Assembly: GCA_002369135.1 (NCBI GenBank)
Contig: DFEY01000003.1
Location: 456,338-520,337 of the forward strand
Source of the DNA: Lachnospira sp. UBA3790
GTDB lineage: Bacteria > Bacillota > Clostridia > Lachnospirales > Lachnospiraceae
Reading direction: 5' to 3'
Length of the DNA stretch: 64,000 bases
Part shown: piece by piece, positions 8,606-17,380 of the stretch
Numbering within the stretch: position 1 is the first letter of the stretch
How the letters are laid out: every line of letters starts with the position of its first letter
Made by a program: the position numbers and the translations under genes
The notes under the pieces: generated by a model
The model's input: only the letters and a program-made list of their open reading frames with translations
The model's database searches: none
Told to the model about the DNA's origin: nothing

Positions 8606-11185
8606 ATGTTTAGAAAAGTGAGAAATCAGGTTCTTTCTAGTATCGTTGTTGTTGCAATGGTACTTAGTTTGGTGCCTGCCATTCAAGTACAAGAGACTAG
8701 GGCGAGTGATGTACTAAATGTTAAAGTTTCAGTTAACTCTACCGATCTTGCAGCAATTAGTTGTGATGAGATAGAAGGTGCGACTTATGAGCTTTATAAA
8801 GCAGATAGTAGATTTGCTAATTATGAACTAAGTGCTAGTTATAATAACCATGTTATTTTAAGTCCTAAGTATTCAGAAAGTTACTATTATGTTCGTGCAT
8901 TGGTAGACGGCAAAGAAGTTGCTAAGTCTAAAATCTTTTCAGATGAAATAGATTTATTCGGCGAAAACACATATATCTTTGAAGATACTGACCCAATGGA
9001 TAAAATCCAAAATGTAATTGATACAGCTTATAAAAATTCTGAAGCTGGTCAGTTCAGATCTGAAAGATATGCATTTATGTTTATGCCAAGTGGAACAGAG
9101 TATAACGTTACAACAAAAGTTGGTTTCTATACTCAGGTAGCAGGACTTGGTTTGAAACCTACACAGGTTAAGATCAATCAGGTTCAGTGTTTGGCTGAAT
9201 GGATGAAGGGAAGAAAATGGGATGGAAATATCAACTACAATGCGCTATGTAACTTCTGGCGTTCAGTTGAGAACTTCACATCAGATTATAAAGTAAGTAC
9301 ATGGGCTGTTTCACAGGCTACAGCCATGAGAAAAGTAAACCTAACTGGCGGAATCAATCTTCATGAAGAGGGTGGATATGCCAGCGGTGGATTCATGGCG
9401 GATTCTAAAATCGGAACATTCGTATCTTGTGGATCACAGCAACAGTGGCTATCTAGAAATATTGTTACAAACGCAAACAATGACCCTAGATATGAAAAAT
9501 GGAATTACCAAGCTGCAGTTTGGAATAATGTTTTGGTTGGTTCAAAGACGCAGCACACAGCTAGTGACTGGCCAAAGGGAACAAGTACTGTAGTTACAGA
9601 TACTCCAAAGATTGCTGAAAAACCATATCTTGCATATGAAGATGATGATTATAAGATAATCGTTCCTGCAGTAAAAGAAAACACTCAAGGTGTTTCTTGG
9701 GAAGATTATGAACTTGGAAGAGATTATAGAGCAATACCATCTAGAAGTTATTATGTAGCTAAACCTACAGATACAGCTGATGAAATTAATACAGCTATTG
9801 CTGATAAGAAAGCGTTGATTTTCTCTCCAGGAATCTATAACTTAGATAAACCAATTCAAATTAATCAAGATAACTTTGTAGTATTAGGTCTAGGTTATGC
9901 AACACTTAAACCAACAGAAGGAAATGAGTGTATGCACGTAGACAACGTCAAAGGTGTTCGTTTGGCTGGATTGTTATTTGACGCAGGCCGCAAGAAATCA
10001 CCTGACTTGTTAACAGTTGGTAATGATAAGAACTCTAATGATTTCTCTGATAATCCTACAGTAATCAGTGACTGCTTCTTTAGAGTAGGTGGTGCTGATG
10101 ATGCAAACTGTCAGGTTGAGAACTGTGTAGAGATTAATCAGAACGATGTTATTACAGACAACTTCTGGGTATGGAGAGCTGATCACGGACATGGTGTTGG
10201 CTGGTATAAGAATACAGCTGATAACGGTGTTACATTTAACGGTGACAACATCACGGCTTATGGTTTGATGGTTGAGCACTTCCAGAAATATCAGACTATT
10301 TGGAATGGTACAAATGGTAGAACTTATATGTACCAGAGTGAGTTGCCATATGATATTCCAAGTCAAAAGGTATGGAATGCACCTGGCTCATACGGATATA
10401 CAGATTACTATGTAAATCCAAATGTTGATGCTCACGAAGGATACGGAATCGGTATCTACTCATGTTATCAGGCTGCTCAGTGCTGGCTAAAATCAGCAAT
10501 CGAGTGTCCAAAGAAACCTGGAGTTAAGTTTGAAAACGTATGTACATACAGTTTAGTTGGTAACGGTGGAATTGATAAGGTTATCAATGATGCAGGTTAT
10601 GCTGTAATTGGTTCAAGTGACATGGCTAAGATTATGTCTTATCAGAACGGTGTAGCTAAGGCCGACAAAGAAGGCGATGCTGCCAAGAAGATAATCTGGA
10701 GTTGCGATTATGACTCATGGATTGATAATCAAACTTATACAGGTAAAGAAGTTAAACCTATTGGACCACTTAAATACAACGGCGTTTTACTAAGACCTGG
10801 CGTAGATTACACAATGACTTACAAAAATAATGTAAAGATTGGTAAGGGTGCTGTTTACATTAAAGGTCTTGGAAACTTTAAAGAGAGCGACTATATAACA
10901 TTTAAGATTGTTCCTGGTAAAGCTAAGATTACTAAAGCTAAAGGATCAAAGAAAAAGATTAAAGTTAAATGGAAAAAGGTTAAAGGCGCTGGCGGATACG
11001 AAGTACAGTGGTCTAAGAAGAAGAGCTTCAAAGGCAAAAAAGTTAAGATAATTAAGAAACTAAAATATACAATCAAACGCAAAGACAAAAAGCGTAAGAA
11101 ATATTACGTAAGAGTACGCGCTTACAAGAAAGTTGGTAAGAAGTACTATTACGGTAAGTTCTCAAAGAAGAAAAAAGTTAAATAA
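8606..11185 (+). CDS. Large secreted right-handed beta-helix protein (GH55-like) with lysine-rich C-terminal repeats
   Basis: A signal peptide covers about residues 1-33 (hydrophobic core SSIVVVAMVLSLVPAI). The central region, about 130-680, resembles a family of secreted proteins in actinobacteria and clostridia that databases often label misleadingly as adenylyl cyclase or coagulation factor 5/8 proteins. Shared stretches are YTQVAGLG, GGFMADSKIG, QQQWLSRN, VNVKGVRLAGLLFDAG-like sequence and WRADHGHG. Its repeated strand pattern suggests a pectin-lyase/GH55-type parallel beta-helix acting on a polysaccharide; the substrate is unknown. The C-terminus holds a YTGKEVKP Ig-like repeat (about 700-770) and a very basic Fn3-like domain (about 775-859). 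The SD AAGGAGA precedes the ATG. The gene is alone between a promoter and a strong terminator. Confidence 0.75.
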   Translation: MFRKVRNQVLSSIVVVAMVLSLVPAIQVQETRASDVLNVKVSVNSTDLAAISCDEIEGATYELYKADSRFANYELSASYNNHVILSPKYSESYYYVRALVDGKEVAKSKIFSDEIDLFGENTYIFEDTDPMDKIQNVIDTAYKNSEAGQFRSERYAFMFMPSGTEYNVTTKVGFYTQVAGLGLKPTQVKINQVQCLAEWMKGRKWDGNINYNALCNFWRSVENFTSDYKVSTWAVSQATAMRKVNLTGGINLHEEGGYASGGFMADSKIGTFVSCGSQQQWLSRNIVTNANNDPRYEKWNYQAAVWNNVLVGSKTQHTASDWPKGTSTVVTDTPKIAEKPYLAYEDDDYKIIVPAVKENTQGVSWEDYELGRDYRAIPSRSYYVAKPTDTADEINTAIADKKALIFSPGIYNLDKPIQINQDNFVVLGLGYATLKPTEGNECMHVDNVKGVRLAGLLFDAGRKKSPDLLTVGNDKNSNDFSDNPTVISDCFFRVGGADDANCQVENCVEINQNDVITDNFWVWRADHGHGVGWYKNTADNGVTFNGDNITAYGLMVEHFQKYQTIWNGTNGRTYMYQSELPYDIPSQKVWNAPGSYGYTDYYVNPNVDAHEGYGIGIYSCYQAAQCWLKSAIECPKKPGVKFENVCTYSLVGNGGIDKVINDAGYAVIGSSDMAKIMSYQNGVAKADKEGDAAKKIIWSCDYDSWIDNQTYTGKEVKPIGPLKYNGVLLRPGVDYTMTYKNNVKIGKGAVYIKGLGNFKESDYITFKIVPGKAKITKAKGSKKKIKVKWKKVKGAGGYEVQWSKKKSFKGKKVKIIKKLKYTIKRKDKKRKKYYVRVRAYKKVGKKYYYGKFSKKKKVK

Positions 11186-11204
11186 TAGTCAATACTTGAC
11201 TAAA

Positions 11205-11261
11205 ACAAAAACCGTAGGAAAACGAACGATTTTAAGTGAGTTTCCTGCGGTTTTTGTTTTG
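11205..11261 (+). terminator. Strong terminator of the beta-helix gene
   Basis: ACAAAAACCGTAGGAAA at 11205-11221 pairs over 17 bp, with one G-U, with TTTCCTGCGGTTTTTGT at 11241-11257. Confidence 0.85.
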
Positions 11262-11321
11262 GGGAGGTGAGAACCCTACTGTTTTTCTTTCGGGGATTTA
11301 AGTACATTTTACTTGATTTTA

Positions 11322-11338
11322 TGATAGAATATTTATCG
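11322..11338 (+). promoter_or_regulatory. Extended -10 promoter abutting recG (putative leaderless)
   Basis: TGA-TAGAAT at 11322-11330 ends 8 nt before the ATG at 11339, inside the string TTATGATAGAAT. No Shine-Dalgarno precedes that ATG. Confidence 0.5.
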
Positions 11339-13363
11339 ATGGAATTAAAAACAATTAAAGGTGTTGGAGAGAAAACTGAAAAGGCTTTCAATAGAGCTGG
11401 TGTGTACAAAGCTGAGGATTTGATAGACTATTATCCTCGATATTATGATACATACGAAGCTCCAGTTTTAGTCCGTGATTTAGATACAGATAGAACACAG
11501 GCTGTTTTTGGGACGGTCGCTCGTGATACAGTGGTAAGACGAGTGAAAAATCTGACTCTTACCGAGGCTTTTATTAGAGACGCCAACGGCGATGCTATTA
11601 AATGCGTTTGGTTCAATGCGCCATATCTAAAGAATCAACTTCAGATAGGCGCTAGTTTTGTGTTTAGAGGCTTCGTCAAAGAACTCAGACAAGCGCTAGT
11701 AATAGACCAACCAAAGATGTTTAAGCAAGATGAGTACAATAACAAGATGGGTTCAATGCAGCCCGTTTATCCACTTGTACGAGGTCTAACAAACAATGTG
11801 GTAACAAAGGCTGTCAGAGATACATTAGATCAGATTTCAAAGCCTGAGTTTTTGCCTCAGTCCATCAGAGATAAATATGATTTACTTGATGTAAAAGAAG
11901 CAGTCAAACAAATACATTTTCCAAAGAATACTCAAGAATTCCAAATAGCACGAAAGAGATTTGTTTTTGAGGAATTCTTTAGATTTATAAACAACTTACA
12001 AAGCCTTAAGGCAGAAAATGAAAAACAAAAAAACACTCATGTGATAGATGATTTTAGTGTGGCAGAAAACTTAATTAACAACTTGCCATATGATTTAACT
12101 AAAGCCCAGGTTAATGTCTGGAATGAGATAAAGAAAGATATGTCATCTGATGGTGTGATGAATAGACTTGTCCAGGGTGATGTTGGTTCTGGTAAAACTA
12201 TTGTTGCGATACTTGGATTGTTAAGTGTGGCAGTGAATGGTTACCAAGGTGCAATAATGGCGCCTACGGAAGTTTTGGCGAAGCAGCATTACGAGGGAAT
12301 GCTAGAGTTATTTGACGAAAACGACATTGATCTAAATGTTGTAATGCTAACAGGTTCTATGACTGCAAAGGAAAAGCGTGAAGTTTATGAAGTGATTGAA
12401 TCTGGTAAAGCGAATATAATTGTTGGAACACATGCCCTTATGCAAGAGGCAGTTAATTATAAAGATTTGGCATTGGTGGTTACTGATGAGCAACATAGAT
12501 TTGGCGTTCGCCAAAGAGAGGCCATCTCCCACAAGGGTGAGAATCCTCACGTTCTTGTAATGAGTGCAACACCTATTCCAAGAACACTTGCTATTATTAT
12601 GTATGGTGATCTGGACATTTCAATTATTGACGAGATGCCAGCAGGCAGGCTTTCGATTGGAAATGCATTGGTTGATACATCATACAGACCAAATGCATAT
12701 GACTTTATTGAAAAGCAAGTTCAAGCAGGAAGACAGGCTTACATCATTTGTCCGACTGTCGAGTACAGCGAAGCAGTGGAAGGTGAGAATGTAATTGAGT
12801 ATGCCAAGAAGCTTGAGAGCATCTTCTCACCAAGCATTAAAGTTGCTTATCTTCACGGCAGGATGAAGAACGATGAGAAGAACAAGATAATGGATGCATT
12901 TGCTAAAAATGATATTCAAGTTCTTGTTTCAACTACTGTAGTGGAGGTTGGAGTGAATGTGCCTAATGCCACAGTAATGATGGTAGAAAATGCTGAGCGC
13001 TTTGGTTTGGCGCAGCTTCATCAACTACGTGGTCGTGTTGGAAGAGGTAGTGAACAGTCTTACTGTATCTTTGTCGATGGCAGCAAAGACAAGACCAAAA
13101 AGGAAAGACTTCAGGTTTTGTGCAACTCAAACGACGGTTTTAAGATTGCGAATGAAGACTTAAAACTTCGCGGCCCTGGAGATTTCTTCGGCGTAAGACA
13201 AAGTGGCGATTATGAGTTCAGAATGGGCGATATTTTAAATGACGCAGATGTCTTGAAACAAGCGGCAGATAGTTATAAAATGCTTATGGAAGGTGAGCTT
13301 TCAATTACTGAAAAAGAAAAGAAAGTTCTAGAGGACGACGTCGTCAAAGAACTTAGTATATAG
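11339..13363 (+). CDS. recG: ATP-dependent DNA helicase RecG
   Basis: RecG is a monomeric superfamily 2 helicase that regresses stalled forks and remodels branched DNA. Starting at 11339 gives 674 residues, close to the usual length of about 680. The N-terminal wedge/OB region (about 1-160) begins with the family-typical MELKTIKGVGEKTEKAF. Helicase motifs follow: Walker A GDVGSGKT (280-287), motif II DEQH (383-386), SATPIPRT, and the motif VI region QLRGRVGRG. The C-terminus GDFFGVRQSG is RecG specific. Upstream in-frame starts at 11267 and 11321 have no SD and are not conserved in kind. The start lies 8 nt after a -10 box. The ddl gene follows after 16 nt, so recG-ddl-murF may be one transcript. 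Confidence 0.95.
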   Translation: MELKTIKGVGEKTEKAFNRAGVYKAEDLIDYYPRYYDTYEAPVLVRDLDTDRTQAVFGTVARDTVVRRVKNLTLTEAFIRDANGDAIKCVWFNAPYLKNQLQIGASFVFRGFVKELRQALVIDQPKMFKQDEYNNKMGSMQPVYPLVRGLTNNVVTKAVRDTLDQISKPEFLPQSIRDKYDLLDVKEAVKQIHFPKNTQEFQIARKRFVFEEFFRFINNLQSLKAENEKQKNTHVIDDFSVAENLINNLPYDLTKAQVNVWNEIKKDMSSDGVMNRLVQGDVGSGKTIVAILGLLSVAVNGYQGAIMAPTEVLAKQHYEGMLELFDENDIDLNVVMLTGSMTAKEKREVYEVIESGKANIIVGTHALMQEAVNYKDLALVVTDEQHRFGVRQREAISHKGENPHVLVMSATPIPRTLAIIMYGDLDISIIDEMPAGRLSIGNALVDTSYRPNAYDFIEKQVQAGRQAYIICPTVEYSEAVEGENVIEYAKKLESIFSPSIKVAYLHGRMKNDEKNKIMDAFAKNDIQVLVSTTVVEVGVNVPNATVMMVENAERFGLAQLHQLRGRVGRGSEQSYCIFVDGSKDKTKKERLQVLCNSNDGFKIANEDLKLRGPGDFFGVRQSGDYEFRMGDILNDADVLKQAADSYKMLMEGELSITEKEKKVLEDDVVKELSI

Positions 13364-13379
13364 GAGAGAAGGAGACATT

Positions 13380-14420
13380 ATGAACATAGCAGTTCTTTGT
13401 GGAGGACTAAGTACAGAAAGAGAAATATCAATAAAGTCAGGTTACAATGTGTGCAAGGCTCTTAGGAGTAAAGGACACAATGCTGTTTTAGTGGACCCAT
13501 ATTACAACAGTAATGATGCGAGTGTGTTCGAAAAAGCTGAAACAGATTACGATATTGATGTTGAAAGATATAAGTTAGATTCTTTGACGGGTGATATTTA
13601 TTCATACGAGATTAAAGGTCGTCCATATTTTAAATCAAACGTTTTGTTTATTTTAGAGCAAGCTGATATTGTGTTTAACGGTCTTCATGGTAGATATGGT
13701 GAAGACGGAATGGTTCAGGCTGTTCTTGATTTACATGCTATCAAATATACAGGTTCTGGCCATGTGGCTAGTGCACTCGGCATGGACAAAGGTCTTACGA
13801 AACAGATCTTTAAGGGCAAGGGCGTTCCTACACCAGAGAGCGTTTGGCTACAAGAAGGCGATGATTACGATCTAGAAAAGATTGGAATGGACTTCCCACT
13901 TGTTGTTAAGGCTACAAACGGTGGTTCAAGTGTGGGAGTTTATATCGTAAACAATGAAGAAGAATATAAAGATGCCATATACGAATGTTACAAAATAGAT
14001 GACTCAGTTTTAATAGAAGAATTTATAAACGGTAGAGAGTTTTCTGTCGGTGTAGTGGGAGATGAAGTCTTCCCCGTAGTTGAAATTATTCCAAAAGATG
14101 GTTGGTATGATTACACAAATAAATACGAGCCAGGAGCTACTGAAGAAGTTTGCCCGGCTGAACTAACTACAGAGCAGACTTTAAAAATGCAAACAATTGC
14201 CAAAGAAGCTTGCGATGTTTTGGGCTGTGAGGTTTATGCTAGAGCAGATATCATTATGACTGAAAATGGCGATATGTATTGTTTAGAAGTAAACACTTTG
14301 CCTGGAATGACAGAGACTAGTCTTGTTCCAAGAGAGGCTGAAAGTTTAGGAATTAGTTTCGCAGATCTTTGCGAAAGAATTATAGAATTATCATTTAAGA
14401 AATACGAGGATAAAGAATGA
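13380..14420 (+). CDS. ddl: D-alanine--D-alanine ligase
   Basis: Ddl joins two D-Ala molecules with ATP to make the dipeptide that MurF adds to the peptidoglycan precursor. The 346-residue protein opens with the N-terminal motif CGGLSTEREISIKSG. ATP-grasp elements follow: ATNGGSSVGVYIV, EEFINGREFSVGV and YARADIIMTENGDMYCLEVNTLPGMT. The last contains the Asp/Glu/Asn metal ligands. The SD AAGGAGA lies before the ATG. It overlaps murF by 4 nt (ATGA), so the two products, which act one after the other, are translationally coupled. Confidence 0.95.
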   Translation: MNIAVLCGGLSTEREISIKSGYNVCKALRSKGHNAVLVDPYYNSNDASVFEKAETDYDIDVERYKLDSLTGDIYSYEIKGRPYFKSNVLFILEQADIVFNGLHGRYGEDGMVQAVLDLHAIKYTGSGHVASALGMDKGLTKQIFKGKGVPTPESVWLQEGDDYDLEKIGMDFPLVVKATNGGSSVGVYIVNNEEEYKDAIYECYKIDDSVLIEEFINGREFSVGVVGDEVFPVVEIIPKDGWYDYTNKYEPGATEEVCPAELTTEQTLKMQTIAKEACDVLGCEVYARADIIMTENGDMYCLEVNTLPGMTETSLVPREAESLGISFADLCERIIELSFKKYEDKE

Positions 14421-15763
14421 GAAACTTATCTTTAAGAAATATTGCTAGAGCTACAGGCGGCGAATACTTTGGCCCAGAAGAAATGCTAGACATGGTTGTG
14501 GCCGGTGTCGACAAAGACAGTAGAGAAATCAAACAAGACTATCTATACATTCCTTTTGAGGGAGCGAGAGTAGATGGTCATGATTTTATTGCGGACGTTT
14601 TTGAAAAGGGTGCGCTCTGTACTTTGTCGGAGAAAAAACTAGACATTGAACAGCCTTACATTTTGGTTGAGAATAGTGGACAAGCTCTAAAAGATATTGC
14701 GGAGTTTTACCGCGAGCAGTTAGACTGCCAGATTATTGGAATTACTGGTAGTGTTGGAAAAACTAGTACAAAAGAGATTATTGCATCAGTTCTTTCTGAG
14801 AAGTTTAAGGTGCTTAAAACTGAGGGTAACTTTAATAACGAGATTGGAATGCCACTAACGTTATTAAAGATTCGTGAGGAGCACGAGATTGCTGTTATCG
14901 AGATGGGAATCAGTTTCTTTGACGAGATGAGAAGACTTTCAAAAGTTTCTAAGCCTGACGTTTGTGTTATTACAAATATTGGAACTTGTCATCTTGAAAA
15001 TCTAAATGATAGAGATGGTGTTTTGAAAGCCAAGACTGAGATGTTTGAAAATGCTAAGCCAAACTGTCTAACAGTTCTAAATGGCGATGATGATAAACTT
15101 GCAACTATAGAAGAGGTGAACGGCAGAGCTCCTGTTTTCTATGGTCTAGAATCTAACCGTGATATCACAGCCACTAATATAGAACCTGATGGAATGAATG
15201 GTACAAACTGCACTATCAAATATAATGACTTTGAATTTGATACATATATTCCAATTCCTGGTCTTCATATGATTCACAATGCGCTTGCAGCCACATGCAT
15301 TGGTGTGCACTATGGAATGAGTTTAGACGAGATCGACAAAGGAATCAGAAACCTAAAAGCTATCGGTGGTAGAAATAATATTTTCGAAAACAATGGAATC
15401 ACTATCATAGATGATTGCTATAATGCAAACCCTATGAGCATGAAAGCATCTATTGATGTTTTGAATAACTCAGATGGACGCAAAGTAGCAATACTTGGTG
15501 ATATGTTTGAACTTGGAAAAGATGAAGCGGCACTTCACAGAGAAGTGGGCGAATTTATAAATACAAAAGATATTGATCTAGTTATTTGTATCGGAAAACT
15601 TTCAAAGAATATTGCTGATGCAGTTACAAATGCTGAAGTTAAATACTTTGAGACTAAAGAAGAATTTAGTCCAGATGAAATCTTAACTGAAGGTGATACA
15701 GTTTTGGTTAAAGCTTCAAACGGAATGAAGTTTAAAGAGATAGTTGAAAAACTATCAGAATGA
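14417..15763 (+). CDS. murF: UDP-N-acetylmuramoyl-tripeptide--D-alanyl-D-alanine ligase
   Basis: MurF adds the D-Ala-D-Ala made by Ddl to UDP-MurNAc-tripeptide, the last cytoplasmic step in precursor synthesis. The 448-residue length is typical. The P-loop GSVGKTS lies at about residues 111-117, followed by TEGNFNNEIGMPLTLL, IEMGIS and the central-domain motif ITNIGTCHLENL. The C-terminal domain has IIDDCYNANPMSMKAS and LGDMFELG, both MurF signatures. The start overlaps the ddl stop by 4 nt. A hairpin at 15816-15839 probably ends the unit. Confidence 0.96.
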   Translation: MRNLSLRNIARATGGEYFGPEEMLDMVVAGVDKDSREIKQDYLYIPFEGARVDGHDFIADVFEKGALCTLSEKKLDIEQPYILVENSGQALKDIAEFYREQLDCQIIGITGSVGKTSTKEIIASVLSEKFKVLKTEGNFNNEIGMPLTLLKIREEHEIAVIEMGISFFDEMRRLSKVSKPDVCVITNIGTCHLENLNDRDGVLKAKTEMFENAKPNCLTVLNGDDDKLATIEEVNGRAPVFYGLESNRDITATNIEPDGMNGTNCTIKYNDFEFDTYIPIPGLHMIHNALAATCIGVHYGMSLDEIDKGIRNLKAIGGRNNIFENNGITIIDDCYNANPMSMKASIDVLNNSDGRKVAILGDMFELGKDEAALHREVGEFINTKDIDLVICIGKLSKNIADAVTNAEVKYFETKEEFSPDEILTEGDTVLVKASNGMKFKEIVEKLSE

Positions 15764-15815
15764 TAATTAATGTAGGGTGAGTATGGTAAATAAATAATAG
15801 CTTGCTTACTTACAT

Positions 15816-15845
15816 TAACACTTGTTTTTACAAGTGTTAGTTTGT
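15816..15845 (+). terminator. Probable terminator after murF
   Basis: TAACACTTGT and ACAAGTGTTA form a perfect 10-bp stem with a TTTT loop. The downstream tail GTTTGT is only weakly T-rich, so it may be leaky. Confidence 0.6.
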
Positions 15846-15892
15846 ATGAGGTACAAATATTTCCAATAATAGAAAGTGTGTGAGGTGAGGAA

Positions 15893-17350
15893 ATGAAAAA
15901 GAAAGTAGGAGTAGTTTTAATAGTCAGTATGTTTGCGCTGTGCTTAGTTGCACTAGCCGGATGCGGAAAGAGTGAAAGAGAAGGTACGGCTCTAAAATGG
16001 GCATACGAAGACTTGAATGAATTGGCGAAGAAGGACAAGATTGTTGATGTTGATTATGTTTCAAAACTAGATCAGTTAAATGTCACTGTTAAATCATATG
16101 GTGACCCTGACAAAGTATTTAAAGTTTTAAACAAAGACATTAAGGGTAAAGACATTGGTATTTTATACTTTCACGGTTATTATGGTTCTAGTATTGATGA
16201 CAAAGCTGATATATTAAAACATATTGGTAACCTTAAGTGTAAATCTATCATGGCATTAGGTTTGGCTAAATCATACTATGAATCAACAGATCATAGCTGG
16301 GTTAATGTTTTGCCAAAAGTAAATGCTTTGTATACTGAATCGTGCGAACCGTTTAAGAAATATGATTCAGTTACAAAACAAAAATTGGCAGATGTGAAAA
16401 AACTTTGGCTAAAAGATACTATATACGATGGTATAGAAGTGTTTTCAGGGTTGGAAGAATTATCGATAGAAGCTGTGGTGGAAGAATATGATGATAGAGT
16501 AAGTTCTGATACTATTATGAATACACAGTTTACGACACCGCGCTCCACAATGCCAGCCACCAAGAAAAATGGCGAGACTGTAAAACCAGTCGAACCATAT
16601 AGGGACACATTTGTATTCAACCATGGTGTGTATGTAGTTGATAATATAAAGCGTCTTAAAAAAATACCTAAATTATCAAAATTAACAATCGCACCTACAT
16701 TTGAAAAGTATGACATAGATGGCTATGGAGCTAGTTACATATTTGCAATAAGTAATGTCAGAAATGACATAATGGTAAATGAACCTAAACAAAAAATATC
16801 TGATAATAAATATATAAAAATAGATGAATTAGTAAATCTGAATTCACATCTTATTGAGGGTTCAAGAGAAGCTACAGTTAATCAGTTTATTTCATCAGAC
16901 TTGAAAGGTAATTACAAAAAGTCAAAGAAATTTAAGTTAAAGAAAGGTACACCTAAACTAAAAGATAAGGCTGTTGTATATAAGATTTCTCCTTATGAGG
17001 CAAATTATAGTACAAAGAAGAAATATTACGACAATGGATCAATTCAAACAAAGAAAGATTTAGGTAATTCTATTAAAACACCTGAAAGAGCAGATGATTA
17101 CAGATACTTTGTATATGTATATCCAGTATATAAATACTATGGCAAGTACGACAAAGGAACAAAAGCATACACAGAGACATATTACATTCAAGTATCTGAT
17201 ATGAAGAAAAAGAGAACTTACAAGCCTATTAAGGTTGCAACAGCTAAACCAGAAAAGAAGTTCTCGTATTCAGGTTCTATACCAAAGAAACATTCAGGAA
17301 CTGTTAAGGAAAGTAAAATTGATAAAGCAATTAAAAAATTAGTAAGATAA
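15893..17350 (+). CDS. Lipoprotein of unknown function
   Basis: The N-terminus is a lipoprotein signal (MKKKVGVVLIVSMFALCLVALAGC) with lipobox LAGC; Cys23 would carry the lipid. The remaining roughly 460 residues are not recognised. Part of it, about residues 85-260, has a loose leucine-rich-repeat feel (LPKVNALYTESC, FSGLEELSIEA, LKKIPKLSKLTIAP), which may mean a degenerate LRR surface domain; this is a weak inference. The last third is rich in Lys and Tyr. The ATG at 15893 follows GTGAGG. It sits alone between the murF hairpin and a bidirectional terminator, with no functional context. Confidence 0.7.
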   Translation: MKKKVGVVLIVSMFALCLVALAGCGKSEREGTALKWAYEDLNELAKKDKIVDVDYVSKLDQLNVTVKSYGDPDKVFKVLNKDIKGKDIGILYFHGYYGSSIDDKADILKHIGNLKCKSIMALGLAKSYYESTDHSWVNVLPKVNALYTESCEPFKKYDSVTKQKLADVKKLWLKDTIYDGIEVFSGLEELSIEAVVEEYDDRVSSDTIMNTQFTTPRSTMPATKKNGETVKPVEPYRDTFVFNHGVYVVDNIKRLKKIPKLSKLTIAPTFEKYDIDGYGASYIFAISNVRNDIMVNEPKQKISDNKYIKIDELVNLNSHLIEGSREATVNQFISSDLKGNYKKSKKFKLKKGTPKLKDKAVVYKISPYEANYSTKKKYYDNGSIQTKKDLGNSIKTPERADDYRYFVYVYPVYKYYGKYDKGTKAYTETYYIQVSDMKKKRTYKPIKVATAKPEKKFSYSGSIPKKHSGTVKESKIDKAIKKLVR

Positions 17351-17353
17351 ATA

Positions 17354-17380
17354 AAAGCGAGGCATCAAGCCTCGCTTTTT
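17354..17380. terminator. Bidirectional terminator between convergent genes
   Basis: AAAGCGAGGC and GCCTCGCTTT form a perfect 10-bp stem with the loop ATCAA. T-runs exist on both strands. It overlaps the stop codon of the - strand exonuclease gene. Confidence 0.88.
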
